NCBI RefSeq assembly: GCF_018873765.1
Contig: NC_057923.1
Span: forward strand, 10,986,413-11,050,412
Length of the DNA stretch: 64,000 nucleotides
Source of the DNA: Telopea speciosissima
Lineage: Eukaryota; Streptophyta; Magnoliopsida; Proteales; Proteaceae
Reading direction: 5' to 3'
Position numbers and translations under genes: made by a program. Shown here one piece after another: positions 48,201 to 58,422 of the stretch. Positions within the stretch are counted from its first letter, which is position 1. Every line of letters begins with the position of its first letter. The notes under the pieces were generated by a model, which saw only the letters and a program-made list of their open reading frames with translations, did not search any database and was not told the origin of the DNA.

Positions 48201-48685
48201 TTCTAATTTTATATTCACATTTTTACTACAAGCCCTGGATTTTAGTTCATGAATATATGTGGTATATGATCTTAGTGAATCTGATCATTTAATGTGTTTT
48301 TACAGGAGCTTGGTCGATACAAAGCTCAGACAAAGCTTCCTTTCAATGCATTTGGAACTATGGCTATGGCCAGAGATGTGAGTGATAAATTTCCAAACGA
48401 TGTTTCCCTTTACTAATTTGGCTTACACTGAGTAGTTCTTTGTACTTTTTGAGACAGGAGTTTGAGGACAATTCTGCTTCAAGCCAGGTATTTTGGCTCT
48501 TGAAAGAAAGCGAACTGACTCCTAGTAATGCCAACATATTGGATGGTCGGTATGCGGTATTTGGATATGTAACAGATAATGAGGATTATTTGGCAGATCT
48601 CAAGGTTGGAGATGTTATACAATCCATTCAAGTTGTCTCTGGCCTTGATAATCTTGTCAACCCAAGCTACAAGATTGCAGGCTAA
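45247..48685 (+). CDS. CYP38: Thylakoid-lumen cyclophilin CYP38 (TLP40 type), complete
   Basis: Seven coding exons: 45247-45429, 45580-45858, 45981-46180, 47098-47333, 47577-47719, 48306-48377, 48458-48685, GT-AG and in phase, 446 residues. The N-terminus is a chloroplast transit peptide; after it come twin arginines ([12 protein letters not shown]) and a hydrophobic run ending PALAYTA, a lumen-targeting signal with an AxA-type cleavage site. The mature part has a helical N-terminal domain ([28 protein letters not shown]) and a C-terminal cyclophilin-like domain ([50 protein letters not shown]). CYP38 assists photosystem II assembly and repair in the lumen; the plant protein is thought to have little isomerase activity. 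The exon 2 acceptor is an NAGNAG site. Length agrees with the family (about 440). Confidence 0.96.
47737..47766. repeat. Microsatellite (TC)n(AC)n in intron 5 of CYP38
   Basis: Compound dinucleotide repeat just after the exon 5 donor at 47720. Confidence 0.9.
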
Positions 48686-49212
48686 ATTTTCCTCTGATCT
48701 TGGTAGCAGATTTGTTGTTCATAAGAGTTCATGACTGGAGCACCAACTCCAGCACTTTTAAATACATTAATGCTGTAATGTTTGATTTTGAGAGATTATT
48801 TAATATCAGACCTAGCAGTGTTAACATTGGTAGAATGCTTGGTTTGGTGGGCCTTCTCTTTTGGTTGCATATGGATTATGTAGCTATTCATGTTCTATCT
48901 TGTTCTCTTGCTCTCAAGCTTTACACCCTCCAAATAAAAGAAAGTGAAATAGAAAGGAAAATGTTCATGTACACGGATCATGGTGAATTTAGTAGATTCA
49001 TCAATTGTCATGTGGCAAAAAATAATGGAAATTGAGTGGGTTTATGCTCCAGAGAATCATTTACCCATCTGACTGATAAATTTTCAGGCCCATCAGGATA
49101 TACAATGTGGTTCGAATCATGGTTTAAAGTTTTTATTTTTGAAGAGACTTTCGACCAATATATTAATGCTCATTTTTTTAAGAATGCCTTGAATAAACTA
49201 TAATAAGTGGAA
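48686..49212. other. 3' flank of CYP38
   Basis: Presumed 3' UTR followed by AT-rich sequence. The frame at 48700-49035 shows no family motif. Confidence 0.5.
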
Positions 49213-49388
49213 GGGAAGCAGTTTTCTGTACGGGAGTGTGGCCTACGCCAGCACTCCCATGTGTCTATCTCTCTCCTCCTTAAAACAAGGGGGCAGAGGT
49301 ATCTTTTTTCATGGGGAGGAGAGAGATAGACTCATAAGAATGTTGGCGTAGGCCACACTCCCAAACAGAGAACTTTGAACTTTTTCCC
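49213..49388. mobile_element. Foldback MITE, GGGAGTGTGGCCTACG family, copy 3
   Basis: 176-bp element with a perfect 9-bp duplication TAAGTGGAA (49204-49212 and 49389-49397). Ends GGGAAGCAGTTTTCTG and AGAGAACTTTGAACTTTTTCCC; arms GGGAGTGTGGCCTACGCCAG and the inverse. The 9-bp duplication suggests Mutator type. Its right duplication overlaps the left flank of the neighbouring Pack-MULE. Confidence 0.87.
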
Positions 49389-49555
49389 TAAGTGGAATGG
49401 TATTTATTTTTTAGGGTTTTCTTCAAATACCCCCCTGAAAATACCCAAACGTATAGTTGTCCCCTTAAATTTTCATTAATTTCATTAGCACCCTTGCTTT
49501 CCAAACTAAGTATCACTATAGTCCCTCCTGATAGTCAGAGACATTATGTTATAAC

Positions 49556-50112
49556 TAGGGATGCAAGTTTGGCCCTGTCGACCCGAACCCGCCCTGGCTT
49601 GCCCTGAGCCCGAACAGGGCCTAGGCTGAGATATTTGGCCCTGAGGGCGGGTCAGGGTTGGAAATTTCTGGCCCTGAGTCAAGGTCGGGTTGGGTTAGGG
49701 TTGAGGCCTCAAGCTAAGCTTGGCCCGGCCCGGCCCGACACTGATTAAGTTATACTATAAAATATATATTGATATAATATATACATTATATAAACTTTAA
49801 ATGTCACCCACATTTTTTTATATAATATCTTATATATGAAGACAATAAGTGATATAATACTTTTTATTATAGTGTTATTTTATGTAAAATTGATAATGTT
49901 CTCCCCGCTTCATTCCAGCCCATGCATTTCTTTCCCCTTCCCCATGAGCAGGGCCAATTAGGGTCAGCCTGGCCCGACCCTGAGGGTGGGTCAGAGTTGG
50001 ATTTTTCTGGCCCTGGGTCAGGGTCAGGTCGGGCCTGGGCCTAGCTAAGGGGACTTAGGGTTGGACTAGGGTTCTATAAAGCTCGGCCCAATCCGACCCT
50101 GTTGCAGCCCTA
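49556..50112. mobile_element. hAT-type MITE (TAGGGATGCAAG ends) inside the Pack-MULE left arm
   Basis: 557-bp element, ends TAGGGATGCAAG and GTTGCAGCCCTA, perfect 8-bp duplication GTTATAAC (49548-49555 and 50113-50120). Interior with GGGTCGGG/GGCCCGACC motifs as in the copy at 8043-8542, plus an AT-rich core. Younger than the Pack-MULE it splits. Confidence 0.93.
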
Positions 50113-50539
50113 GTTATAACGTTTCCCAGTTTTTGAACATTGTTGGACCATTCTGCCCTTGATAGGGTAGAATGACCAATTTGACCTCAAAATATTGGTC
50201 ATACAAAAACCCCTTTTTTTTTTATTTATTTTAAATTTATAAGAATAAGGAATCGAAGAGGGAATATTCCCTCTCCTTCCCCAAATCGCAAAACAGAGAC
50301 AACTTAGGGTTTTTTTAAAAGCCACTGCCGCCTCTTGTGGTGGCCGAACCAGGAGGTGGCAGCCTCAGAAGGACACGGCGAACGACGGACTTCCTCCAGC
50401 GACCACGATGCCGGCCTCAGATGCCGGTAAACAAACCCGTAACCCTTGGCTGTGTTGTTCCTCACAATACCCCTCACCCTGTCGTCTGCAGACAGTTTCC
50501 AAGCTCGCACAATCCAATTATAGGCAAAATCAGCGATGT

Positions 50540-50918
50540 CAATGCCTTGATCTCACGCTTTGTCCTCAGATCATCGACAATTCTCTCATCGTTATCTCTT
50601 CCGACTGTAAATCGACGTCGCGTTCCATTGACCTATCTAGATCTAAGTGTTTCTCCCACATTGGCTTGTCTAATTTGGTTCTTAGTTGCTCGTCTTTGGT
50701 CGAGCTTGATCTGTCTAATGGTACTGAGCTCACGGATTCTGCTGCAGCGGTTATAGCGGAGGCAAGGAATTTAGAGAAGTTATGGCTGTTAGGTGTAAAT
50801 TGATTTCCGATTTGGGGATTGGATGTATTGTGGTTGGGTGCAAGAAGCTGAGATTGATCAGCTTGAAGTGGTGCTTAGGTGTTCCTCATTTGGGTGTGGG
50901 TTTGCTTGCAATCAAAGA
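50540..50918 (+). pseudogene. Captured fragment of an F-box/LRR-repeat protein 3 (FBL3)-like gene
   Basis: Conceptual translation gives leucine-rich repeats close to plant FBL3: CLDLTLCPQIIDNSLIVIS, SRSIDLSRSKCFSHIGLSNL, LVELDLSNGTELTDSAAAVI, AEARNLEKLW. After one frameshift near 50790 it continues in the next frame with RCKLISDLGIGCIVVGCKKL and LISLKWCLGVPHLGVGLLAI. The F-box and the remaining repeats are absent. It lies between the terminal arms of a Mutator-like element, so this is a transduplicated piece, not a gene. It could be transcribed but would give a truncated product. Sequence at 50330-50540 may be a second captured piece; I do not recognise it. Confidence 0.85.
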
Positions 50919-51368
50919 ACAAAAAAAAGGAATGGCTTAGGGTTCAAGAGACGATAGGAAATGGGTTCAAGAAAAGGGGTTTGGCAGGGACGATTGCAAA
51001 TGGGTTGAAGGATACTACAACTCATCTTCCCCCAAATCGATTTGGGGGAGATGAGTTGCAGGTTTTTTTTTTTTTGGACATTTTTGTCATTTTACCCTAT
51101 CAAGGGCAAAATGGTCCAACAATGTTAAAAAAATGGGATCCGTGGGAGGGATTATAGTGATACTTAGTTTGGAAAGCAGGGGTGCACGTGAAACTAATGA
51201 AAGTTCAGGGGGGCAACTGTAAGTTTGGCCATTTTTAAGGGGGCATTTGAAAAAAACCCCTTTTTTTTTTTTTATTTTGGTAAAAGTGGAATGGTACTTG
51301 CGCAACGAAGAAACCTCCCACTGGCAACTTGAAATTTTGATTTTATTGACATTTTATTTGCAATAATA

Positions 51369-51470
51369 AAGGTTACTCTATTGTGGTCAAGTGGTCACGG
51401 GTTCGAGTTACGGACTAAGTATATTATGACCCTCCCTAGACCCTGTAGACTGTAATGATGAACAAAGGGG
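51369..51470 (+). mobile_element. Au SINE fragment with internal deletion
   Basis: Head AAGGTTACTCTATTGTGGTC and box B GGTCACGGGTTCGAG on the plus strand. About 35 bases of the consensus are then missing, followed by TATTATGACCCTCCCTAGAC. The 3' end is diverged. Confidence 0.8.
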
Positions 51471-51476
51471 GATGAC

Positions 51477-54400
51477 TTAGAATCCCAGCTTCAAGATGAG
51501 AGTTTTATTGTGAGCTTTCATTTTATCCCATACTATAAGATGAATTTTTTTAGGGTTTCCAGCAGATCCATTCGAAAAATTAAGACAAATAGAATCCAAA
51601 GTCCTACAAATCTTAAGAGAAAACAAAAAACAAGACATAAGATAAGATGGAATGGAGGCTAAAACATCTTGAATAAGAACCCGTCTTCCTGCAAAAGAAA
51701 GAAAATTAGATTTCCAATAAGATAATCTATTCTTAACTCTATCCACAATGAACTCCAATTCCTTAGATTTGGATCTAGAGTGAAAAAGTTTGGACCCCAG
51801 GTAACGAGAATCTGAAGACACTATCCACAATAAACTCCAAATCCTTGGATTTGAATCTAGAGTGAAAAAGTTTGGAACCCAGGTAACAAGAATCTAGAGA
51901 CACTTTCCTTTACACCAATCAGAGAAGAAAGTCTTCTTCGTTCCATCTGGGAAACATTCCTACTAAAACACAATTCATTTTTACCAAAATTAATATCCTG
52001 GTCAGACAAATCCGAATAAAGATCAAGAATAGATTTAATAGTAAGAAGGTCCTCATCACAAGCATGACAACAAAATAAAGGTATCATTAGCAAAAAGAAG
52101 ATAAGAGATTTCAGGGGTATTTCTAATCACTTTATTTCTTTGAAACATTCCCAAGTCCCAGTAGGTAAGAAGAAGGCGGGAAAGAACTTCCATGACTATA
52201 GTAAATAAATAAAGACTGAGAGGACAATCTTGTCGGATGGCCCTGGAAACCGTAAAATAGCCAAAAGGACTACCATCGATCTTAATAGAGAAGGAGGTAG
52301 AAGAAATAAGATTAAAAACCATGTTACACCATTCATGAGGGAAACCAAGGAAACCAAACAAAGAGGTAATCAAACCCCATTCCACCTTATCATAGCCTTT
52401 TGCCACATCAATTTTAATGGCCACAAAGCCCTTTTTCTCTTTCTTTTTTTTGGGGGGGGGGGGGATTTTAGATAGTAGAAAATCTCCTGGGCTATGACTA
52501 TATTGTTAGTGATCTGTCTACCAGGAATGAAAGCCGCCTGAAAAGGAGAAATAAAATAAGAAAGATGGAACTTGAGGCGAATAGCAATGATCTTGGCTAG
52601 AATTTTATAGGAAACATTACAAAGGCTGATGGGACTGAAGTCGGACACTCTAACAACATTCTCCTTTTTGGGAATCAGACAGATCCAGGTGTGGTTACAA
52701 ACTTGGGGGGACAGAATGAGAAGTAAAAAAAGATGAAACAAACTCACCAACACCCTTAACAAGAAGGTCACAGAATCTTTGATTAAAACAAGCTTGAAAG
52801 TTGTCAATGCCTAGGCTTTATGGGGACCAAGAGAAAAAGCACCCTTTTAACCTCTTCTAAAGAGGGGGCAGGGGTAAGCATAAAGAGGAGGCAGCCTCAT
52901 CAGGGAGAATGGGATAAAAAAGACATGCAATAAAGCTAGGATCTAAGGGGTTAGAGGTGGTAAAGATGGCTTGAAGATGATCACTAAAAGCCCTAGCAAT
53001 CCTTATGGGGTCATCAATGCGAACTCCATGGTCATCTAGGAGTAAATCAAGGCGACGTTTACTAATATTGTGTTTAGAGATCGCATGGTAGTATTGGGTG
53101 TTACGATCTTCATCTTTAATATACAAGTACCTGGACTTTAGGAACCAAAAGGTTTCTTCGGCATAAAAAATCCATTTCAAATGATGTGAGATGAGGGATA
53201 GGTTAGAAGAGTGGGATTGATCAGTATCTTCCAGAGATATAAATTGATTAAAATAAAAAGATCTCAGCAAACTGACATGTCCAAACACCGATCTATTCCA
53301 AGAAGGTAAAAGTAGAAAAAAGCTTAAGGAAATCAGGATGGTGAACCTAAGCTTCTTGAAAATGAAAAACCTTTCCTTATAGGGTTTTCTCCTAAAACAA
53401 GTGTTAAGGAGAATAGGGTTATGGTCCAAGCCTAACGAAGGAAGTTTCCTAAGTGAGACTCAAGCGAAAGAAGCAAACCAAACTGGAGAGGCAAAAGCCT
53501 TATCAAGGCATTCTTTAACCAGTCTAAGAGGTTTTTGCTAGTTGGACCAAGTGAATCGAGATCCAGGAAGGATCTCTTCAATGGATAGGTCCGAAAGCAG
53601 GGCACACAGATCATGGACTGCAGAAGAAGGGTGAAAAGGGGCATCCCCCAATTTCTCTTAGGCATAGAGAATTTCATTAAAATCCCCAATAATTAAAAAT
53701 ATGCAATCAAGATGCTGAAGAAAGTCATGTAAAGCATCCCAACAACTAGACCGAAGAGAAACATGGGGAGGACATAAAGGCAAATAAGACATTATCGTCC
53801 AAAGATATTATAAGAAATAAAGATAGCAATAAAGTGGGGATGGGTAACAGAAGTCAAAATGGAAAAGCAGGGGGATTCTAACACCAAAGCCCATCTTTAC
53901 CCTCTATGGATCCTTCACTGTTAGAAACTTAACCTGATTGGCTCAAAATAGAAAAATCCTCATGCTTCTAACATTTAGTTTCACATAAGAAGATAATATC
54001 CAGATGCAACTTAGAAAGGTGGTGGTGCAAACACTTCTGAGTAAACGAATTGTGAATACCAAGAACAAGAACATTCCAAAAAAAGATAATCATGATGAGA
54101 TGAGAAAGCAAGCAGAATATCAATCCAAAAAAAAAAAACCCCGCAAGTGTCAAGCATAAAAATGAACCCCTTTTCTAGGGTAGAAAGCACGATGGAGATA
54201 TCTATTATGTAATTCAAAGCAACACAGACAAATACTGAGTATAAGCATAAAGAAAACTAAAGAGAAGTTATAAAAGTTAGAATACAAAATTGGAATGATA
54301 TACTCGGTTTGGAGTGGGGGAATTAACTTCTTACTGAACAAAATACTATGCAGTAGTCTCAGCGGGTGGGGGAAGAAAGCACAGTCTGATCATCGATAGA

Positions 54401-56059
54401 GAGTTCAACAAACCAATCTCTCACAAGTGAAAAAGAGATTTAGAATCAAAAGAAACAAACAAAGAGTTAGAAATATAGTCCTTACGAGAATCAAAATTTG
54501 AAAACATAGGAGAACGGATTGTAGAGGGCATGAATTTTCGCTTCTTGAGGCAAGGAGACAGGCTCGAGTTCCCGGTAAACATATTCGCCAATCCCTTAGG
54601 AGTTAAGGTCGTCAAAGGAAGCCCAGGCTGAAAAGGCCCATAGAAGTACTGGTTAATAATGGTGCAACTAGCCATTGCAATAGAGTCCCTTGAAGAGGGG
54701 ATGTCAGAGCATGACTGAGGAACCAAAGAGGCTGAAGCCAAATTGGGAGGAACCATGGTCCCAGCAGCAACAGAAGAAGCAATGATTCCATCAGTACCAA
54801 ATTTATCCTGAGCATAAGAATCCAAAGAGGCCACCATGTGGAGATCATTGGCTAACGGTATAGTAGAAGTGGGTGCAACAAACTCATCCTTAAACAAATC
54901 TGGAAGAAAAAACTCATCAGTACCCTCAAAAAGATGTATCGTGGTCTGAGTAGGGAGAGATGGATTGTAGTCCATGTGTGAGTTCTTCGCCAACATCAAG
55001 ATGGGTACCAGTATCATCATAAGACTTTCAAGGATCGTCCACAGTATCATTCAGGTCCGATGAAGAGGAGGAAACTAGCATTTGAGAGTGATGAGATTGG
55101 TGCACAACCAGACAAGTGTTAACCATCAAAGGAGGCTAGAGAACATCATTAAAGAAGCCGATCGATGGTAGATGTTGCCTAGGAGAGCCCTTGAGCATTG
55201 GACAAAAAGCAGTATCATGATAGATACAGTCACAACGGAGACAAAGGGTAAAGAGTTCATACTTGAGCTGAACATGAAAGGCGTCACCAGTAGCATTGCA
55301 AATCTTAGAAGAAACACATACTGGTCGCTTCTTTTTTAAGCTAATCTTCACCCAATTTATATTCTTCTGCAAGCCAAACTCCACCAAATTGAGGCAAAAT
55401 TCTAAAGTTCTACCAGTGCATGAAACAACTTGTTTAGGAGCCTCAAAAGAGAAGCAGTCGTCTGGGATAGAAAGAACTTGGATCCAGATAGGGACCGATC
55501 CCTTTCTCTGTAATAATAGTCGTCATCCGACGAGTAGGGAATCAAATGGATAAGTTGTGAGTCAAACCACCATGGGGTTTGATGAAAAATCTTGTCTCTG
55601 TCCTCAGCCGAAACAAACTCCACAAAAAAGTTCCCTTCGTCAAAGCAACACACATAAGAAGCTCCAAAGGGTTCCCAAAGTACAGCAAGAAAGTCGCAGA
55701 GAACATCCCAATCAGGCTTAAGGCAGCCCATGGTGTAGCCATGAAATCAAGCTTATGTCTAGCCATAGGTACATAAGGGATGGCCACTTTCGACTTAGAT
55801 CGCGGAGAGAGTTAGAGCTGGTAGGGGTCCTCCAAGAAGATGTAAAAGGCCTACGATGAGACAAAGAGGCCAACCCCGTGCGGGATGGCGGCCTACGATG
55901 ACCACCTTGAGAGGGATCGAGGTGAAATTGGTGCGCCAAGTAGTGCCTGGACGAACTCAAGTCTGGAGAAGACATAGAAGGGGAGAGGCGAGCTTTCACA
56001 CAGATCAAAGAAACAAAGAAAACCACCAAGCAAGCGTTAGAAATGAAAAACACCCACAA
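51477..56059 (-). mobile_element. L1-clade LINE with ORF1 and most of ORF2, decayed
   Basis: Minus strand, right to left. ORF1 about 56000-54421: DUF4283-type block (GNFFVEFVSAEDRDKIF, TPWWFDSQLIHL) and a CX2C zinc-knuckle-like CLRCDCIYHDTAFCP at about 55245. ORF2 about 54200-51477: endonuclease remains (53430-54200), then TWICLIPKKENVVRVSDFSP, the palm with KIDVAKGYDKVEWGLI, RAIRQDCPLSLYLF and a catalytic FAND in place of YADD, ending in the thumb region (NFLSFAGRRVLIQDVL). The zf-RVT and 3' parts are missing where it meets an Au SINE. An 82-bp tandem duplication at 51740-51903 and many frame breaks show it is dead. Confidence 0.85.
51740..51903. repeat. 82-bp tandem duplication inside the L1 ORF2
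   Basis: TATCCACAATGAACTCCAAT at 51740 recurs as TATCCACAATAAACTCCAAA at 51822. The copies have diverged by several substitutions, and the length not divisible by three breaks the frame. Confidence 0.9.
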
Positions 56060-56582
56060 AGCAACAACAAGAACACAAGAAAATACCTAGAAAAGGGAAA
56101 GGGGAAGAGAAAGGGGAAGGACGACAATAGTCACAACCTAGTTCACTAGTAAGAATAACACCAAAGTAGTGATAGAGGACCCTGAGGAGGGAACTCATAG
56201 AGAGGAAGACGATGATGAAGAAGCGCTGTGACATCGAGCACAATCCTAGAAAATCCATTAAGGCGAGACATAAGTCATAAAACAGAATGACGCAAAAGTG
56301 AGAAGAACAAAGAGTAAAAAAGAAAGGAAAGCAATAAAGGCAAAACAGAAAGAAGGAAAGGAGACGCCGTACAATATAGGAACAGGAATCGAAGCGATTC
56401 CCCTTTACCAAACGCGGGAAGAAGAAACAATGGTAGGTAAACGAATAGAGAGAAGATAGATGTCAGAAGGGTGATCCAAAAAATGGGTTAGAAGAGACAA
56501 GGCGGGAGGATAAGCGTCATGAAGATAACAAAGTGTTCCTTGCAGAAGAAAACCTTCCAGAACCTTGAATGACTCAACTTGG
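56060..56582. other. Probable L1 5' region, otherwise unassigned
   Basis: Sits upstream of the L1 ORF1 on the minus strand and may be its 5' UTR. No feature recognised. Confidence 0.35.
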
Positions 56583-56592
56583 TACTTCTGTT

Positions 56593-57629
56593 GGATTCAG
56601 ATCCTCTACGGCCAAGGACCTGGTGGCCATCGTCCTGCCAAACATCCTAATCACGCCACGTGGATTTTGAAGCATCCAACGGTCGGTTTTGTTTTGTTTT
56701 TTTTTTTAAATCAAATCTAACATTAGATGTGTAAGTGACCATGTTTAACTAGACACGGATCAGACCAAACTCGACCAGACGGTCGGTTTTATTAAAGAAA
56801 CCACTTAACCAAAAGGGTGAACGAAACCCTAAGGTTTCATTTTCTATTTCAAAATTGATTTGGGCCATTGTCTTCTTCCTCCCTCTCGGTTGCTCTACCA
56901 CAAGGTTTTTTCCACGAGTGAAAGAATGTTAAGGGTTGTTTTGCAATCACCAGGAGTGATAATGAAGATGAGTGGACATGAAAGGATTAATAATGGAGAG
57001 GGAGAGTCATCGGTCTTGATTGCAGAAGGATAAGTTTCTAGATTACATGGTTTTAGGGCACAAATATTGCAACATTTGTACTAGGGTTTTCTCTAGTGGT
57101 CAAGCACTTGGGGGTTTTCTCTAGGGCTTGTTTTGGACCTGCGATTGGGAATATAATTAGGAGATTTCCCAGATGTGTTTTAACATGGAATGCCTTCTTA
57201 CATGGTTTGATTGCTTTTTAGGAGTTTGATCTATTTCCAAAATTGGGAAATAGAATGAAACAAGACTTTCCTTCAATGTAGCGGTGACTAAACACTTACT
57301 TTTCCTCTATAAATTAGTAATGAGAATTACTGTTGATTTCAGTGGAGGAAGAATACGATGGCCCAAATCAATTTCAATCTTGAACCAGAAAATGAAACCT
57401 TAGGGTTTCGTTCACCCTTTTGGTTAAGTGGTTTCTTTAATAAAACCGACCGTCTGGTCGGGTTTGGTCTGATCCGTGTCTGGTTAAACATGGTCACTTA
57501 CATATCTACTGTTAGATTTGATTTTTTTTTAAAAACCGATTGTCAGATGCTTCAAAATCCACGTGACGTGATTAGGATGATTGGCAGGACGATGGCCGCC
57601 AGGTCGTTGGCCGTAGAGGATCTGAATCC
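56593..57629. mobile_element. Mutator-like element with arms of nearly 300 bp
   Basis: 1037-bp element with a perfect 10-bp duplication TACTTCTGTT (56583-56592 and 57630-57639). Ends GGATTCAGATCCTCTACGGC and the inverse GCCGTAGAGGATCTGAATCC. Arms run about 56593-56885 and 57345-57629 with small differences, for example matching AACGAAACCCTAAGGTTTCA and TGAAACCTTAGGGTTTCGTT. The roughly 460-bp interior shows no recognised gene. The open frame at 57358-57684 lies in the right arm and is not a gene. Confidence 0.92.
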
Positions 57630-58128
57630 TACTTCTGTTATGCTAGGGCAAGTCCCTAACACTTTAAGCCTTGTTTGTGGATGAAAAATCTGTTTGGTAA
57701 ATAGAGTTTCCCTTGTGTTGATTTTTGTTAATAAAATCCGCAGTTTGGATTAAAAAAAAAAAAAAACCAAAAAAAACACCCAAATAACGCCAAAAAGCCA
57801 GCCGGAAGCCCCGTTCATAAAAAACCCATTCACAGTCACCAGCTACTGCGGTCTACCACATTAGTGTCTCCTCCGTCTTTCTGTTTTTCCTCTTTAGACT
57901 ATTTTACATTCCTCATCTCCTCCATCGATCGAGAGAGTGAGAGAGAGAGCGACAGAGACACGGGAGAGAAATCGGAGAGAATCATCTGATAGATTTCAAT
58001 TGAACTGGGTGTGGCAGTGTGGAAAGTGTTGTTTATTGTCTGGGTTTGAGCAGTGTGGGAACTGGGAAGTGTTGTTAATTGGCATTATCTCTTCTTCCCC
58101 TTCTTCGTTTCTTTGCCTCCTTTCGGGC

Positions 58129-58422
58129 ATGGAAACGGTGGAAGGCAAGAAGGGTAAGAAACAACTGGATATTGACTTTGACGCCCTTTTAAAAAATGAT
58201 GATGCACCAGCAGAGCTGGAGGTGGTGCCTGTCGAGAAGTCCTCTCAGGATGACGACTTGGTAGCGCTTTCAGATCATCAACTCGATGAAAATATTCGCA
58301 GATTACAACGACATGACAACGATATGTCCTCCAGATTGCCAGATAAAGGTGCGAAGCTTCGTGCCAGACTCCAGCGTCTCGAAGACGAGAAGAAACGCAG
58401 GAGTCTCCTCCGATTGAAGAAG
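58129..58422 (+). CDS. First exon of an OTS/ULP1C-D-type SUMO protease gene (partial)
   Basis: 98 codons from the first ATG (58129) to a splice donor AAGAAG|GTATTC at 58423. The text aligns by eye with the N-terminus of Arabidopsis ULP1C/ULP1D (OTS): LDIDFDALLKNDDAPAELEV, then LSDHQLDENIRRLQRHDND and LPDKGAKLRARLQRLEDEKKRR. This is the regulatory N-terminal region; the C48 protease domain, which cleaves SUMO precursors and removes SUMO from nuclear proteins, must lie in later exons. No later exon was recognised before the right edge, so the first intron would be longer than 5.5 kb, partly because of LINE insertion. The 5' leader (about 57900-58128) has a GAGAGA run; no ATG was seen in it. Confidence 0.75.

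Larger units (their letters stand above)
49403..51283. mobile_element. Pack-MULE carrying an F-box/LRR gene fragment
   Basis: 1.88-kb element. Left arm 49403-49547, continuing at 50121-50185 after a later insertion; right arm about 51075-51283. Paired blocks: GCTTTCCAAACTAAGTATCA on the left and TGATACTTAGTTTGGAAAGC on the right; AACATTGTTGGACCATTCTG on the left and TGGTCCAACAATGTT on the right. Flanks share AAGTGGAATGGTA (49390-49402 and 51284-51296), which would include a 9-11-bp duplication. Arms of about 200 bp plus this duplication indicate a Mutator-like element. It has no transposase but carries a host gene fragment. Near its right arm, 51019-51058 is a 40-bp hairpin (CCCCCAAATCGATTTGGGGG core). 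Confidence 0.87.

Noticed and set aside
51740-51903. CRISPR-like direct repeats
   Set aside because: Only two long adjacent copies without spacers; an ordinary tandem duplication in a LINE. No CRISPR array is expected or seen.
57358-57684. 108-codon plus-strand ORF
   Set aside because: Lies in the terminal arm of the Mutator-like element and extends past its end; no protein family.
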